A stretch of DNA of 64,000 bases from NCBI GenBank assembly GCA_037178625.1, contig CM074137.1:124001-188000 (forward strand), written 5' to 3'. The notes under the pieces are model-generated. The model saw only the letters and a program-made list of their open reading frames with translations, was not told where the DNA came from and did no database searches. This document shows positions 19,419 through 31,764 of this stretch, in pieces; the stretch's first letter is position 1; each line of letters starts with the position of its first letter. Source of the stretch: Skeletonema tropicum (lineage: Eukaryota > Bacillariophyta > Thalassiosirophyceae > Thalassiosirales > Thalassiosiraceae). Both the position numbers and the translations under genes were made by a program.

Positions 19419-20534
19419 CATATCGATGATTCCCGGGCTGTTTCCGTTTTATGCGTTCAAGGTGTTGACGAAATATTTACAGACGCAAAACTAGCGCCGA
19501 GTGCGTTCTTTGTCTTTGGCTTTGGGATCTTGGCGTTGGAGGCGAATGGGCTGAATGTGAATGCTTTGCTCAACTGGGGTTTGATCCACCGTGTGGGTGG
19601 GACGGGGTTGGGAGTGATGTGAGCAGCTTGGGCGACTTCGTTGACTCGAGCTGTGGAATTGGTTCTCATTGGGTTGTTTCTGTATTCGCGAAAGAATAAG
19701 ATGAAAGAGACATGGCCAACAATACAGACGGACAATTTACGATGGCAAGTGATTATAAGCCATCATCAAGATGGCTATTTCGGGGGCTCTATGTATAAGT
19801 GCTGAGGCATGGACCTTTCACGTCACACATTAACGGGGCTAATTGGAACACAATTGAATTGGATGGCCGTGTCATATGTTTGAGTATGGCAGAATTCCTC
19901 TTTTTGAGCTTCCCATTGTTTGCAATTGGCAATGCTGCTTCGATACGGGTTGGCCAGCTGATAGAAGAGCAAAAGCCAGTGGATTCAGAGAGATCAACCC
20001 GGATGTCATTCTTGTTGACATTGATGTTTCAGATCGTCTTGATTGCCATCATCGGTCATCGTGCCATTCAAAGACTCTATGAGAACTTTATTTACTATTG
20101 ATGAAGACGTGACAAATATCGTTGCCGAAAACATTCCAATTTGGTGTGTCTTTATGATCGGTGGCTCTGTGTGCAAGCAAGCAGTGACTGGAGAAGTGTT
20201 GAGAGGTCTGGTCAAACAAAGATTGTGCTTACTATTACTACTACTACTCAACATACTTGGATCCTGGGCCTGGGTGCTAGGTGTCCCAATTGGGGCAACG
20301 TTAAGTTTTGCTGCTGGTGTAAGCGTGTTTGGGTTGTGGTGGGAACTTGTGATAGGAATTTACGTTACAGCAATGATTGGGATACTGATTCTACGATTTC
20401 GCATGGACTGGCGGAGGGAAGCTGAGACTGAGAGATGTCAATCTCAATCAAACGATTATCAACTCAGTACAAAACAATACAGTGTCAGAAACGGAGATAG
20501 AGATCATAGATGTGAAGTAGGTGATATTGAGTAG
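19419..20534 (+). pseudogene. MATE-family transporter, decayed C-terminal half
   Basis: Successive plus-strand frames give PGLFPFYAFKVLTKYLQTQN, then NGLNVNALLNWGLIHRVGG, then AAWATSLTRAVELVLIGLF, IGNAASIRVGQLI, and finally GLVKQRLCLLLLLLLNILGS with VLGVPIGATLSFAAGVSVFG. These match in order the helices of a MATE antiporter C-terminal lobe. A TAG near 19485 with a frame change, an in-frame TGA near 19620, and another frame change near 20080 break it. The N-terminal helices are at 9195-9660. It is a disrupted host gene. Other explanations, such as introns, do not remove the TGA and frameshifts. Confidence 0.82.
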
Positions 20535-20694
20535 AAGATGGAAGCAAGCGAGCACGTAGCTTGCCACGACGGAAGCCAAGACTCAATGAATGAGATCATG
20601 GGGTTGATTTGAAGTCTAACGAGGACATTTGAAGAGCATCACGTACCAAGTTAGTACCGTTTTTCTGACGAAACGGTAACGGGATCTACGAATC

Positions 20695-21030
20695 TACTCC
20701 CTCTGTCCCAAAAAAAATGAGCTATTTGAAGTTAATCGTAGTCCCACAAAAAACTAGCTATTTGACGTACTTATTCCTACGTTACGTCCTACACAAGTGT
20801 CCGAGAGGCCTCTTCATTTTCACAATAGGGTTAGATATAAGGATATTTTAACGCCTTTTGTCACAATATCATTACAAATACTTGCTTAACAACCTCCAAC
20901 CTCCATATAATCGTAACCGGCGTGAAATAAGCTTTCCAACGATGTGCGATAGCAATTTTTTGGACGGAAATTGACCAAATTTTAACTATTTTAAATCAAA
21001 AAGCTCATTTTTTGTGGGACAGAGGGAGTA
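20695..21030. mobile_element. Stowaway-like (Tc1/mariner-type) MITE with TA target duplication
   Basis: 332 bp (20697-21028) with terminal inverted repeats of about 33 bp, two mismatches apart, starting CTCCCTCTGTCCCA and flanked by TA on both sides. The CTCCCTC(C/T)GTCCC end with a TA target is the signature of Stowaway MITEs known from plants. There is no coding capacity. A second, partial copy of the inner TIR (GTCCCACAAAAAACTAGCTA) lies just inside the left end. Confidence 0.88.
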
Positions 21031-21304
21031 ACGAATAAATCAAACAAACGTCGCAGACGAACGAATAAAAAAGCGCAACACAAGGAGCGGAGTTAGGAGT
21101 TCGAGTGGTAGCTGTTAGTAGCATCAATTGCCTGCTAATACTCCTAGTAAATGTTGCGCTGCTGTTTTCAATAGCATCTACGAGAGGAGAGGGCGGGAGT
21201 CATAGTGTAGTACTCCCGACTCCCGATAATTAGTGTGTAATTACTGTCAATTCAATTCTTCAACTCAAATCTCAAATCCAGAGTTAAATCCCCACCGCTC
21301 AAAA

Positions 21305-21748
21305 ATGAAGCCAAGTGATAACGATGTGTTGTCGGGCCGTGGAGCTTGGTTCAATCAACATCCCGGCAATGAGCAATTTCGAAGGATGCTCAATGAGCAA
21401 AAGGTAAGTTAGCCTGAACTTCTTCGTCTTCATCTTCCAATATTGATAACAATTAATTTCCAACACAATCATACTGATTCTCAAAGGATGTCTACATGGC
21501 TGGCACGAAGAAGCAAAAGATGAACATATCCAAAGCCATCGTTGAAGCAATCTATTCGATGGATCCACCCGGCCGATTTCTCAAACAATGTCCGGAAACC
21601 TGTCAATGGAACGAGCTGTCGAAGAGAGATGCAGCCGATAGGGTAGCCCAAGCGATGGCATATGCCGTAAAAGGTAAGGATGAAACGAAACGTAGAAGGG
21701 AAGAACGGCGGCGTTCCCGTCGAATATCACTGCAAAAGTCAAAACATA

Positions 21749-21787
<39 letters not shown>

Positions 21788-22890
21788 TGAGTAGAAAATC
21801 ATCGCAGAACGTTGATCGACCGGCTCATCTTCAGCCACACGAGACAACGAATCAGTTAGACCCCAATCATTCAACTTCTCGTTCAAATCATGAGCTTGCT
21901 GCCCGACGCGGAGGGGCAGTAGGCACATGGAATAACGCACAATCTGCATCTGCATCTGCAACTGCAACTGATCTGCCTCGTACTCCTGGAAATTCCAATC
22001 TACAGCAGCAACTTCATCTTCTCCTTCAGCAATTGCAACAATCTAGTACTGTAGACAATTCTTCCATCAATGAAAGCGTAAATCAGAATGGATTGATTCA
22101 GCTACTGGCTCAGACGCAACTGCAGCAACAACAACAACAGCAGCAGCGGCAGCAACTTCTTGTTCAGCACATCTTGGGTCCCCCGAATAATCCACTAGGA
22201 CAGTTACTGCAGCCACAAAGTGCACTCGAACCTGCTTTCAATGTAGGGGTAAGCCCTCATCTGCTGAATCAGGCACAGCAACAGCAACAGCAACAACTGC
22301 AGCAACCAAATCAGCTTCTCCTCCTCCAGCAACTCTTGAATCAGCAGAATGTGCTCCCGTCTGCGATATCTCCTATATCAATATTCACATCTGCTCCGTT
22401 TTTGGTGGCAGGGCATCAAACTCAGGCAGCAACCAATGATCAGTTACTGAATCAGCAGCAGCAATCGAATCATGCATCATCCAATGCACTTTTGCTCAGC
22501 AGCATGTTGAGTCATTTACACCACCAACCAAGTTCAAGTGCAGGGATATCCAACGCTCCCCTGCCAACGCAATCGCAGCAGATGAACCAACAGATGAACC
22601 AATTACAACGCAGTGTAATGCTGCATCAAAACCAGCCGCTGGCGTCAACTTCACGTGCTTCTTCGAATTATCAGCAGTTGCAACAGTTGGATCCGCCCCT
22701 TCAACAGACATTAGAGACGACTCTACAGCAGATTCAACAACACTTGCAGGGCCCTCCACCGCCACTGCCACTGCCACCGCTCAATTCTACCGGGGTGGCT
22801 TCAGCCAATGTTCCTTCTCAATCGACTGGGCAGAAGGACAGCGAAGTGGGAGAGCAGAGCGATTCAGAAGACGGCAGCAATGGCGACTAG
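21305..22890 (+). CDS. DUF6824-type protein with Gln-rich tail, copy A (500 aa)
   Basis: Two exons: 21305-21403 and 21487-22890, with an 83-bp GT-AG intron in phase 0. The N-terminal 90 residues hold the DUF6824 pattern: NDVLSGRGAWFNQHPGNEQF, MAGTKKQKMNISKAIVEAIY, then GRFLKQCPETCQWNELSKRD and an AQAMAY helix. A basic stretch (KRRREERRRSRRISLQKSK) looks like a nuclear localisation signal. An Asp run encoded by GAT repeats follows at 21753-21786. The remaining 350 residues are low-complexity, rich in Gln, Asn, Ser and Leu. DUF6824 proteins are expanded in diatoms and of unknown function; a nuclear regulatory role is inference. The gene is a near copy of 28336-29918. Confidence 0.9.
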
Positions 22891-24396
22891 GTTTGCTCGT
22901 CTGAACTTGACTTCATTTTCTTTACAATTGGTCATCAAGTATGATGTTAGTATAGAGTGAACTCTAACATAAGCAAATTCACTGATGATAATCTGAACTG
23001 CGCTTTTCGCTTCGTACCATCTGCCTTCTCCGAAACCAACCGATGCCTATCATCATGTACTACTTAGTTGTCTCTCCTTGAGTGCTTCATCTCCCAGCGT
23101 CCAGGAGCCAGGATGGAAGTACATAAGCTAGCTAAGTGAGGCGAGAGGTAGAGAGTAGTGTGGAACTTCTGATCTGAGCTGACATCATTTCCGTCATAAA
23201 TTTGACGTCATTTCATGATTATTTTGTCCTTGTTCTTTGATGATTGCTTGATGCGTTGAATTTTCTGGGGTCGAGTCAAATGATCAGGAACACTAGGTAC
23301 TCCCCACCTACATACATACACCGTTTTTAGCAGTAGCTTGGCCCTTGGCCCACGGATAAGAAGACCATTTTTTACAGGATGATGGCTGGATTGAAGCAAT
23401 CAAATGCAAAAGCTTGCATGAGGTCGACATCAGATAAAATACATACAACATCTAATGTTGGTGTGACTGATTAGATAGATGCGTCTTGCTGTGAAGTGTG
23501 TTCACAGGCTCAAAATGAGAGCACCGATCAATCCCAAAATTCGTGGCTGGATGGACACAATATGATTGAAAAGCATGAACAACGAATTTGAATTTGGCCG
23601 CCATGGTCTTACTACTGTCGTCTAATGTATCATTTGCAGAACTTTTTCTCTAATTCTAATTGGAATCTTTGCCATTAGCCTGCTTCTATATTGCTCCTCC
23701 TTGGGGATGTCTCTGTCTAGGCGAAGAGGATGTATTGATTGCTACTTCAGGTGGAGATTATATGATATGAGTGTGTTAGCTTGGTTCAGAGGTCCGGGAT
23801 AGTTCTTCGTAGATGAACAGATGATGGTAGGATTTGACTCTCTCTCAGTGTCTCTGAGGCTGAGGCGGCTGGCTGAGGCGGTTGCAGGTGGGTTATGGAA
23901 AGCGTTTCTGCGTGCCTGAGGATGGCGATGTTGCAACGACGAAAAAACATCGCTACAGCCATCGCATGCGGACTTCGCGACCAGAGCATTGGAACATGTT
24001 CCTCCTCTTTCAGTGTCCGCACTCAATGGATATTCTTGGTATGCCTATGATTTCGCTTCAGATTCTGCTCTCTCGTTGTGGCAACTTGGATACAGTAAAT
24101 CTACAATTTGGGATGCCATTGAAGCAATACTGCATGAAGGTGTGTTTGTGGAAGGTTTAACGAACTTGCACTGTTCTGTGTGGAGGATTAATGATATTCA
24201 ACCATATTGGAGTGAGAGTGTTCTCCCAGCCCAAGCAGAGAACATACGTGGAACTATGTGCTAAGCTGCTTAGCTTTGTGGTCAACCACTACTGGATCCC
24301 CTTCAAGCTTCATCATCGCAATGAATATTGACACGCCAACTCAATCTGGTTAAATGTATCCTTCCTCATCTCCGTCAAAGCAACGTCTTGTGTCCA
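21305..24396. repeat. segmental duplication, left copy (about 3.09 kb)
   Basis: DUF6824 copy A and 1.5 kb of its 3' flank recur at 28342-31420 in the same orientation with high identity. Similarity starts at the exon-1 start codon and ends at TGTGTCCA. Differences are mainly in GAT/CAG runs and short indels. Confidence 0.92.
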
Positions 24397-24783
24397 GCTA
24401 GCAGGACTTGCTATCTATGTATAACTTTAGTCAAGGGAAATTGTCAATACGTCAGATCTACATCATACTTAGGTACTTCGTGTTCACTCGAAAAGAAGAT
24501 CAGTAAATTACACTGCCTTGCTACATAATTGCTAGCCGCAGAAGCAGCAAACGAACAACAGTGGGACCGAAATAATATGATCGAATCTATCGAATTCTAT
24601 ATCTCGAAGTTGACAGAATAGAGGTCATATCAATATCCTCGTCCCAGACTATGCAGACGGTGGATGGAAATGGATGCCTCTGGACAGTATCATTTCTACC
24701 CCCCTGGTAACATAATAACTGAAATCGTAACTTACACTCCTCCCCCCCCTCAAGCAACGCAAAAATTAACACGAACACGAACA
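22891..24783. other. intergenic; first 1.5 kb duplicated at 29919-31420
   Basis: No gene is recognised. A frame at 23989-24264 (NGYSWYAYDFASDSALSLWQ) is preserved in the second copy with almost no change and might be a relic exon, but similarity of the DNA as a whole explains this. The last 390 bases precede DUF6824 copy B. Confidence 0.45.
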
Positions 24784-26511
24784 ATGGATCCAACAGTGAA
24801 CGATGTTTTGTCCGGCCGTGGAGCTTGGTTCAATCGACATCCTGGCAATGAGCATTTTCGACGGATGCTCGAAGAGAAAAAGGTGAGCCTGTCCGAGAAC
24901 TTTCCTACATAACAACTCATTGATACATTTAATGGATGAATATGATCAATCAAGTACTCGTTGATTCATGTCGATCATAATTCATATCTTTGCTGAACGA
25001 GGAGGACGAAATAATGTGTAAAATCATCCAACAACAATAATATCTCACCTCTTTTCTTTCATCTATCAAAGGATGTCTACATGACTGGCACGAAGAAGCA
25101 AAAGATGGACATGTCCAAAGCCATCGTTGAAGCAATCTATTCGATGGATCCACCCGGCCGATTTCTCAAGAAGTGTCCTGAAAGTGGTCGATGGAACGAG
25201 CTGTCGAAGAGAGATGCAGCCGATAGGGCAGCCCAAGCGATGGCATATGTCGTAAAAGGTAAAGATACATCGAAGCGTAAGAAAGAAGAACGGCGGCGCT
25301 CCCGTCGAATATCACTGCAAAAGTCAAAGAATATTGATGGTGCTGCTGTGACTTCATCGCAGCATGCTGATGATCGACCGACTGCTCAACATCATTTGCA
25401 CAGCTCGAGTAATCAGTTGGAAGATAGTGCTTCGTCGTGGTCTTCTGTGGCAAATCATAAACTCACTGCTCGAGGTCCAGTAGCAGGAGACACCAATAAT
25501 ACAGCTGCAGCTGCCGAAGAGTCGATAACAATTGAGATTCGTGGACGTGGTACTGATTCGGCAGCAGATAATATGCATCTTGAGTCTGGAAATTCCACCT
25601 TTCGTCAGCAACTGCAAAGGAATCCTCCGCAAATGAATCAATCCAGTGATTCAGTCACCCTGCCAACATCCTCCATCGACCAAAGAGTGACTCAAAATGA
25701 TGAATTGGTCCAAGTTCTAGCGCAGGCAGTGCAGCAGCAGCGACGCCATCATCATCAGCAGCAGCTCCTCCAATCCAATTTGGTCCCGTTGGGGCAGCTA
25801 CTTCTCACACAAACTTCACTTCAGCCTACTTCACTTGAAGGATTGGCTCATCAACTGTTGGCTCAGGCACAGCAGCAGCAACAAAATGTGCTTCCAACTG
25901 ATTCGCTACTAGCGACTCTATCCCCATCAGCCCCGTCCTCAGCTTCTCAAGGGGTGTTGCCCACAAATAATAGCATGATTCTGAATGGGGCATCATCTTC
26001 AAACTACTCGTTGAATCCTCAATCTGACCCGCCCGCTAGTATGAATATCTTGCAACACCACTTGCAACAACAATCGAATCCACCATCAAATAATGGGCTT
26101 TTGTTTAGCAGCTTATTGAGTAATTTGCAGCACCAACCAAATAACGTGGGGATGATTAGCGCACTCCCGGGAGCAAAACAATTGGATCAATTGCAGTGCA
26201 GTCTCAGGGGACATCATTCGCAGCAGTTGCTGTCTTCATTTCCGTCTTCTCTCAATCAGTCCACCGGGCAGCAGCAGCAGCAGCAATTGCTGCTGTTGGA
26301 TCCGCTTCATCAGGCATGGCAGACAGCTCTGCTGCTCCAGATCCAAAACTCGCATGATCCTTCTTTGATCACTGCGCAGCCATCGGCTAATGCAGCTTCT
26401 GCATCGACGAGGCAGGAGGAGAGTGGCGTAGATGAAGGGCAGAGCATTTCGAAAGAGAAACAAGCACGAAATTTTTATTTCAGACTGTACTCATGTTGCT
26501 TGGCTAGCTGA
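24784..26511 (+). CDS. DUF6824-type protein with Gln-rich tail, copy B (512 aa)
   Basis: Exons 24784-24882 and 25072-26511, with a 189-bp GT-AG intron at exactly the same position and phase as copies A and C. The DUF6824 core is conserved (NDVLSGRGAWFNRHPGNEHF, TKKQKMDMSKAIVEAIYSMD, RFLKKCPESGRWNELSKRDA). The basic segment KRKKEERRRSRRIS follows. The tail is again Gln/Ser/Asn-rich but differs in sequence, so this is an older paralogue than A and C. The C-terminus ends NFYFRLYSCCLAS, unlike A/C which end in an acidic EQSDSEDGSNGD, suggesting a shifted or lost original terminus. Confidence 0.9.
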
Positions 26512-27054
26512 TGACATTTAATTTCATATCAATGGATGATATTCATTGCGTAGTCTTTCGATCAATAACCAGGGGACCGAGACCGAGCGAGCCACAATAG
26601 ACGACGCATCATTTGTACACTGATGTTATCTCAGAGGATGCTGTTCAGGCGTCACCGTTTCTTCCCTGCAGAGATAAGTAGAGGGTACATAGAGAGTCGG
26701 TGAATGAAGTTGAGGGTTGAGGTTGCGATGAGGCAGGAATGAAAGGTGTGACAGCCAACATCGGACAGATACACGACCCATATTTAATTAATGAATGACG
26801 TAAGGGTAACAATTCCCGAAAATTGAGAGAAAGAAGAGGAACCCACTTGGAAAGTGACGTCATGCAGACCTCATTTGATTGAGATAGATGATGTCAGAAG
26901 AACTTACATTGGCACTTTTGTCAGCCTCAGGAGAAGCTCTCTCTCTCTCTCTCTCTCTGAGAGCTTTGCCAAGTTAGGGTCAGAAGGTTCCCATGGTCAG
27001 ACCCTGAAGTTTTACTGCAGTCATAAAGTGCCCTCAATCTGCTTTGTATGACGG
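26512..27054. other. intergenic; CT microsatellite
   Basis: A (CT)n run lies at about 26937-26957. No gene was seen. Confidence 0.45.
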
Positions 27055-27475
27055 GATGGCTCATCGTCTGCTGAATCAGGCGCAGCAACAGCAGCAGCAG
27101 CTTTTCCTTCATCGTCTCTTGAATCAGCAGAATGTACATTGATCTGCGTCAATTCCGGTGTCTACATATCCAAATCTGCCCCATTCATGACGGGTTACCT
27201 GGCTAATAACCATAATATTGTACAGAATTTACAGGAGCAGTTAAATAAACGCCATCCTATCATTAAATGCGCTTTCGCTGCTAGGCGATGGTGGCTTGTC
27301 AAGAAATATTTCAAACCAACCAAGTTCAAATAATGCAGAGATTTATCAGCAGCTGCTATATCGGCAGTAACAGTTGCAACCAGATTACAGGCAGATCTAC
27401 TTCTTCGGAAACATTGTCTCCCATCGATTAATCGTGCTGCCAAAACTCCAACTATGATGTTGTTCAATCTAGGCA
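27055..27475 (+). pseudogene. degenerate fragment of a DUF6824 Gln-rich tail
   Basis: The text CTGCTGAATCAGGCGCAGCA, followed by CTCTTGAATCAGCAGAATGT and ATATCCAAATCTGCCCC, parallels the tail of copies A and C (22260-22400), then breaks up. The DUF6824 core is absent. It is a remnant of a fourth paralogue. Confidence 0.7.
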
Positions 27476-28335
27476 GGCAGTGAACGACGATGTGGACAGA
27501 TAGAGCGGGCCAGATGAAATATGGTGATAAATGTGGTGATTAGGCTAATACTTTCCTCAAATCAGCTTGCATATCTGTACTTGATCTTCGTCTTTCATGA
27601 TTTTCTTCACTTTCACTGCTGAGCTGATATAGTGCGTCGCTCTTCCATTTGACCTTACTTGTCAAGATATGTGCATACCTTTCATCTATAGCAGCATAAA
27701 AATAACAGGAAGGACTAGTCGCTGCGCCTGATACTACTTACCATAGTACGGAAGAATCAAATGCGTATTAGAGATACTATGAGATGAAAAAATGAATGTC
27801 AAGGTGGCAGTGGCAATGTTTTTGGGCTGGTGCAATGTGCAATTCGTATCACATTTGGAGTTTCTCTCTTTTGGATCACGAAAGGTCACCAAGATATACA
27901 GTGCAATGATGAACTGGCTAAAGGTCACAGCATAAGCACTGCCTACGGCTAATTGGCCAAGGCAACAACAAAGCGTCACAGTACATACTTATTTCAGTCA
28001 CATTTCTGGCACAACACTTAGTACCGGTTTTCTGACGAGACGGCGCATTTGACTCGTATAAATCGTGTCATCTCTACCACAAATTGGAACAGATGCTCCT
28101 CTAGCGGTGCTGCAGTCTGCAGTAGCCTGAGGCGGGCCACCACTACCACCTGTTTCTGTTTCTCTCAATGACATCTACCGGAGGAACAATTGTCAACTTC
28201 TAGTCGTAGGAGTACATAGTGGTTCACAATGATATGCAGCACATTAGATGATAGCGCTGCTGTCCTCTTCATCGCATAAATACTACTTCGGGTCAGTCAA
28301 AAAATCCATGAACAACTTCACACAAAGCGAATGTG
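27476..28335. other. intergenic, no gene seen
   Basis: At about 28019-28045 the sequence TTAGTACCGGTTTTCTGACG resembles 20650-20670 upstream of copy A, hinting that an older duplication reached further upstream. Confidence 0.4.
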
Positions 28336-29918
28336 ATGGCATTGAAGCCAAGTGATAACGATGTGTTGTCGGGCCGTGGAGCTTGGTTCAATCAACATCC
28401 CGGCAATGAGCAATTTCGAAGGATGCTCAATGAGCAAAAGGTAGGTTAGCCTGAACTTCTTCGTCCTCGTATTCCAATATTGATAACAATTAATTTTCAA
28501 CACAATCATACTGATTCTCTAAGGATGTCTACATGGCTGGCACGAAGAAGCAAAAGATGAACATGTCAAAAGCCATTGTTGAAGCAATCTATTCGATGGA
28601 TCCACCCGGCCGATTTCTCAAACAATGTCCGGAAACCTGTCAATGGAACGAGCTGTCGAAGAGAGATGTAGCCGATAGGGTAGCCCAAGCGATGGCATAT
28701 GCCGTAAAAGGTAAAGATACATCGAAGCGTAAGAAAGAAGAACGGCGGCGCTCCCGTCGAATATCACTGCAAAAGTCAAAGGATAATGATGATGATGTGA
28801 GTAGAAAATCATCGCATAACGTTGATCGACCGGCTCATCTTCAGCCACACGAGACAACGAATCAGTTAGACCCCAATCATTGTTCAACTTCCCGTTCAAA
28901 TCATGAGCTTGCTGCCCGACGCGGAGGGGCAGTAGGCACATGGAATAACACACAATCTGCAACTGCAACTGATCTGCCTCGTACTCCCGGGAATTCCAAT
29001 CTAGAGCAGCAACTTCATCTTCTCCTCCAGCAATTGCAACAATCTAGTACTGTACACAATTCTTCCATCAATGAAAGCGTAAATCAGAATGGATTGATTG
29101 AGCTACTGGCTCAGACGCCACTGCAGCAACAACAACAACAGCAGCAGCAGCAGCAGCAGCAGCAGGAGCGGCAGCAACTTCTTGTTCAGCTTCAGTACAT
29201 CTTGGGTCCCCCGAATAATCCACTAGGACAGTTACTGCAGCCACAAAGTGCACTCGAACCTGCTTTCAATGTAGGGATAAGCCCTCATCTGCTGAATCAG
29301 GCACAGCAACAGCAACAGCAACAACTGCAGCAACCAAATCAGCTTCTCCTCCTCCAGCAACTCTTGAATCAGCAGAATGTGCTTCCGTCTGCGATATCTC
29401 CTATATCAATATTCACATCTGCTCCGTTTTTGGTGGCAGGGCATCAAACTCAGGCAGCAACCAATGATCAGTTACTGAATCAGCAGCAGCAATCGAATCA
29501 TGCATCATCCAATGCACTTTTGCTCAGCAGCATGTTGAGTCATTTACACCACCAACCAAGTTCAAGTGCAGGGATATCCAACGCTCCCCTGCCAACGCAA
29601 TCGCAGCATATGAACCAACTGCAACACAGTGTAATGCTGCATCAAAACCAGCCGCTGGCGTCAACTTCACGTGCTTCTTCGAATTATCAGCAGTTGCAAC
29701 AGTTGGATCCGCCCCTTCAACAGTCATTAGAGACGACTCTACAGCAGATTCAACAACACTTGCAGGGCCCTCCACCGCCACTGCCACTGCCACTGCCACT
29801 GCCACCGCTCAATTCTACCGGGGTGGCTTCAGCCAATATTCCTTCTCAATCGACTGGGCAGAAGGACAGCGAAGTGGGAGAGCAGAGCGATTCAGAAGAC
29901 GGCAGCAATGGCGACTAG
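28336..29918 (+). CDS. DUF6824-type protein with Gln-rich tail, copy C (499 aa)
   Basis: Exons 28336-28440 and 28524-29918 with an 83-bp GT-AG intron at the family position. The ATG used in copy A is TTG here, so the start shifts two codons upstream to the ATG at 28336 (MALKPSDNDV). The DUF6824 core is nearly identical to copy A. The Asp run is shortened to three residues, while the Gln run at 29125-29165 (CAA/CAG repeats) is longer than in copy A. The C-terminus is the same acidic EQSDSEDGSNGD. Both copies keep open frames, so both may be expressed. Confidence 0.9.
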
Positions 29919-31420
29919 GTTTGCTCGTCTGAACTTGACTTCATTTTCTTTACAATTGGTCATCAAGTATGATGTTAGTATAGAGTGAACTCTAACATAA
30001 GCAAATTCACTGATGATAATCTGAACTGCGCTTTTCGCTTCGTACCATCTGCCCTCTCCGAGACCAACCGATGCCTATCATCATGTACTACTTAGTTGTC
30101 TCTCCTTGAGTGCTTCATCTCCCAGCGTCCAGGAGCCAGGATGGAAGTACATAAGCTAGCTAAGTGAGGCGAGAGGTAGAGAGTAGTGTGGAACTTCTGA
30201 TCTGAGCTGACATCATTTCCGTCATAAATTTGACGTCATGGTAGCTTGTTCTTTGATGAATGCTTGATGCGTTGAATTTTCTGGGGTCGAGTCAAATGAT
30301 CAGGAACACTTACTCCCCACCTTTTTTTAGCAGTAGCTTTGCCCACGGCCCACGAATAAGAAGACCATTTTTTACAGGATGATGGCTGGATTGAAGCAAT
30401 CAAATGCAAAAGCTTGCATGAGGTCGACATCAGATAAAATACGTACAACATCTAATGTTGGTGTGACTGATTAGATAGATGCGTCTTGCTGTGAAGTGTG
30501 TTCACAGCCCACAAAAAGGAGACTCAAAATGAGAGCACCGATCAATCCCAAAATTCGTGGCTGGATGGACTTCATATGATTGAAAAGCATGAACAACGAA
30601 TTTGAATTTGACCGCCATGATCTTACTACTGTCGTCTAATGTATCATTTGCAGAACTTTTTCTCTAATTCTAATTGGAATCTTTGCCATTAGCCTGCTTC
30701 TATATTGCTCCTCCTTGGGGATGTCTCTGTCTAGGCGAAGAGGATGTATTGATTGCTACTTCAGGTGGAGATTATATGATATGAGTGTGTTAGCTTGGTT
30801 CAGAGGTCCGGGATAGTTCTTCGTAGATGAACAGATGATGGTAGGTCAGGTTGGATTTCACTCTCTCTCAGTGTCTCTGAGGCTGAGGCGGCTGGCTGAG
30901 GCGGCTGCAGGTGGGTTATGGAAAGCGTTTCTGCGTGCCTGAGGATGGCGATGTTGCCATGACGAAAAAACATCGCTACAGCCATCGCATGCGGACTTCG
31001 CGACCAGAGCATTGGAACATGTTCCTCCTCTTTCAGTGTCCGCACTCAATGGATATTCTTGGTATGCCTATGATTTCGCTTCAGATTCTGCTCTCTCGTT
31101 GTGGCAACTTGGATACAGTAAATCTACATTTTGGGATGCCATTGAAGCAATACTGCATGAAGGTGTGTTTGTGGAAGGTTTAACGAACTTGCACTGTTCT
31201 GTGTGGAGGATTAATGATATTCAACCATGTGGAGTGAGAGTATGCTCCCAGCTCAAGCAGAGAACATACGTGGAACTATGTGCTATAAGCTGCTTAGCTT
31301 TGTGGTCAACCACTACTGGATCCCCTTCAAGCTTCATCATCGCAATGAATATTGACACGCCAACTCAATCTGGTTAAATGTATCCTTCCTCATCTCCGTC
31401 AAAGCAACGTCTTGTGTCCA
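28342..31420. repeat. segmental duplication, right copy (about 3.08 kb)
   Basis: Direct repeat of 21305-24396, offset by about 7.03 kb, covering the gene and its 3' flank. Confidence 0.92.
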
Positions 31421-31764
31421 ACTGTCGAAAGGAAATTTCTAAAGTGCATTGGGCCTTTGCAAAATCTCATTGCACGACTAGAGCGGCCCTTGCTCGTGAG
31501 AAGACAACACGCACAACATGTAGATAGTACTTAGGTACTACTTGGAGGGGGGGTCTAAGCCTGGTCTAAGCTGACCAGGGGGGTAGTTCGCGGCACCTAT
31601 TGTACCTAAGTATTGTACCTCCCCGTAGTTGTCAATCAAGAAACAGCCCCACACTCACATTCATCGCAGCAAGCATATCATATCACTTAGGAAATTAGGT
31701 AAATGTTGCATTATCGCTACCTAGGCAGCAAGCAGCAAGCAGCAATAGCCACACCGACAGCACC
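29919..31764. other. intergenic; duplicated flank, then unique DNA
   Basis: Up to 31420 this repeats the flank of copy A. From 31421 it is unique, with a small GC-rich hairpin (CTGGTC...GACCAG) near 31560 and AGCAAGCAGC repeats just before the next ORF. Confidence 0.45.

Noticed and set aside
21581..21967. Minus-strand ORF of 128 codons over DUF6824 copy A
   Set aside because: Antisense shadow including a His run from the GAT repeat; the sense strand has the conserved domain and intron.
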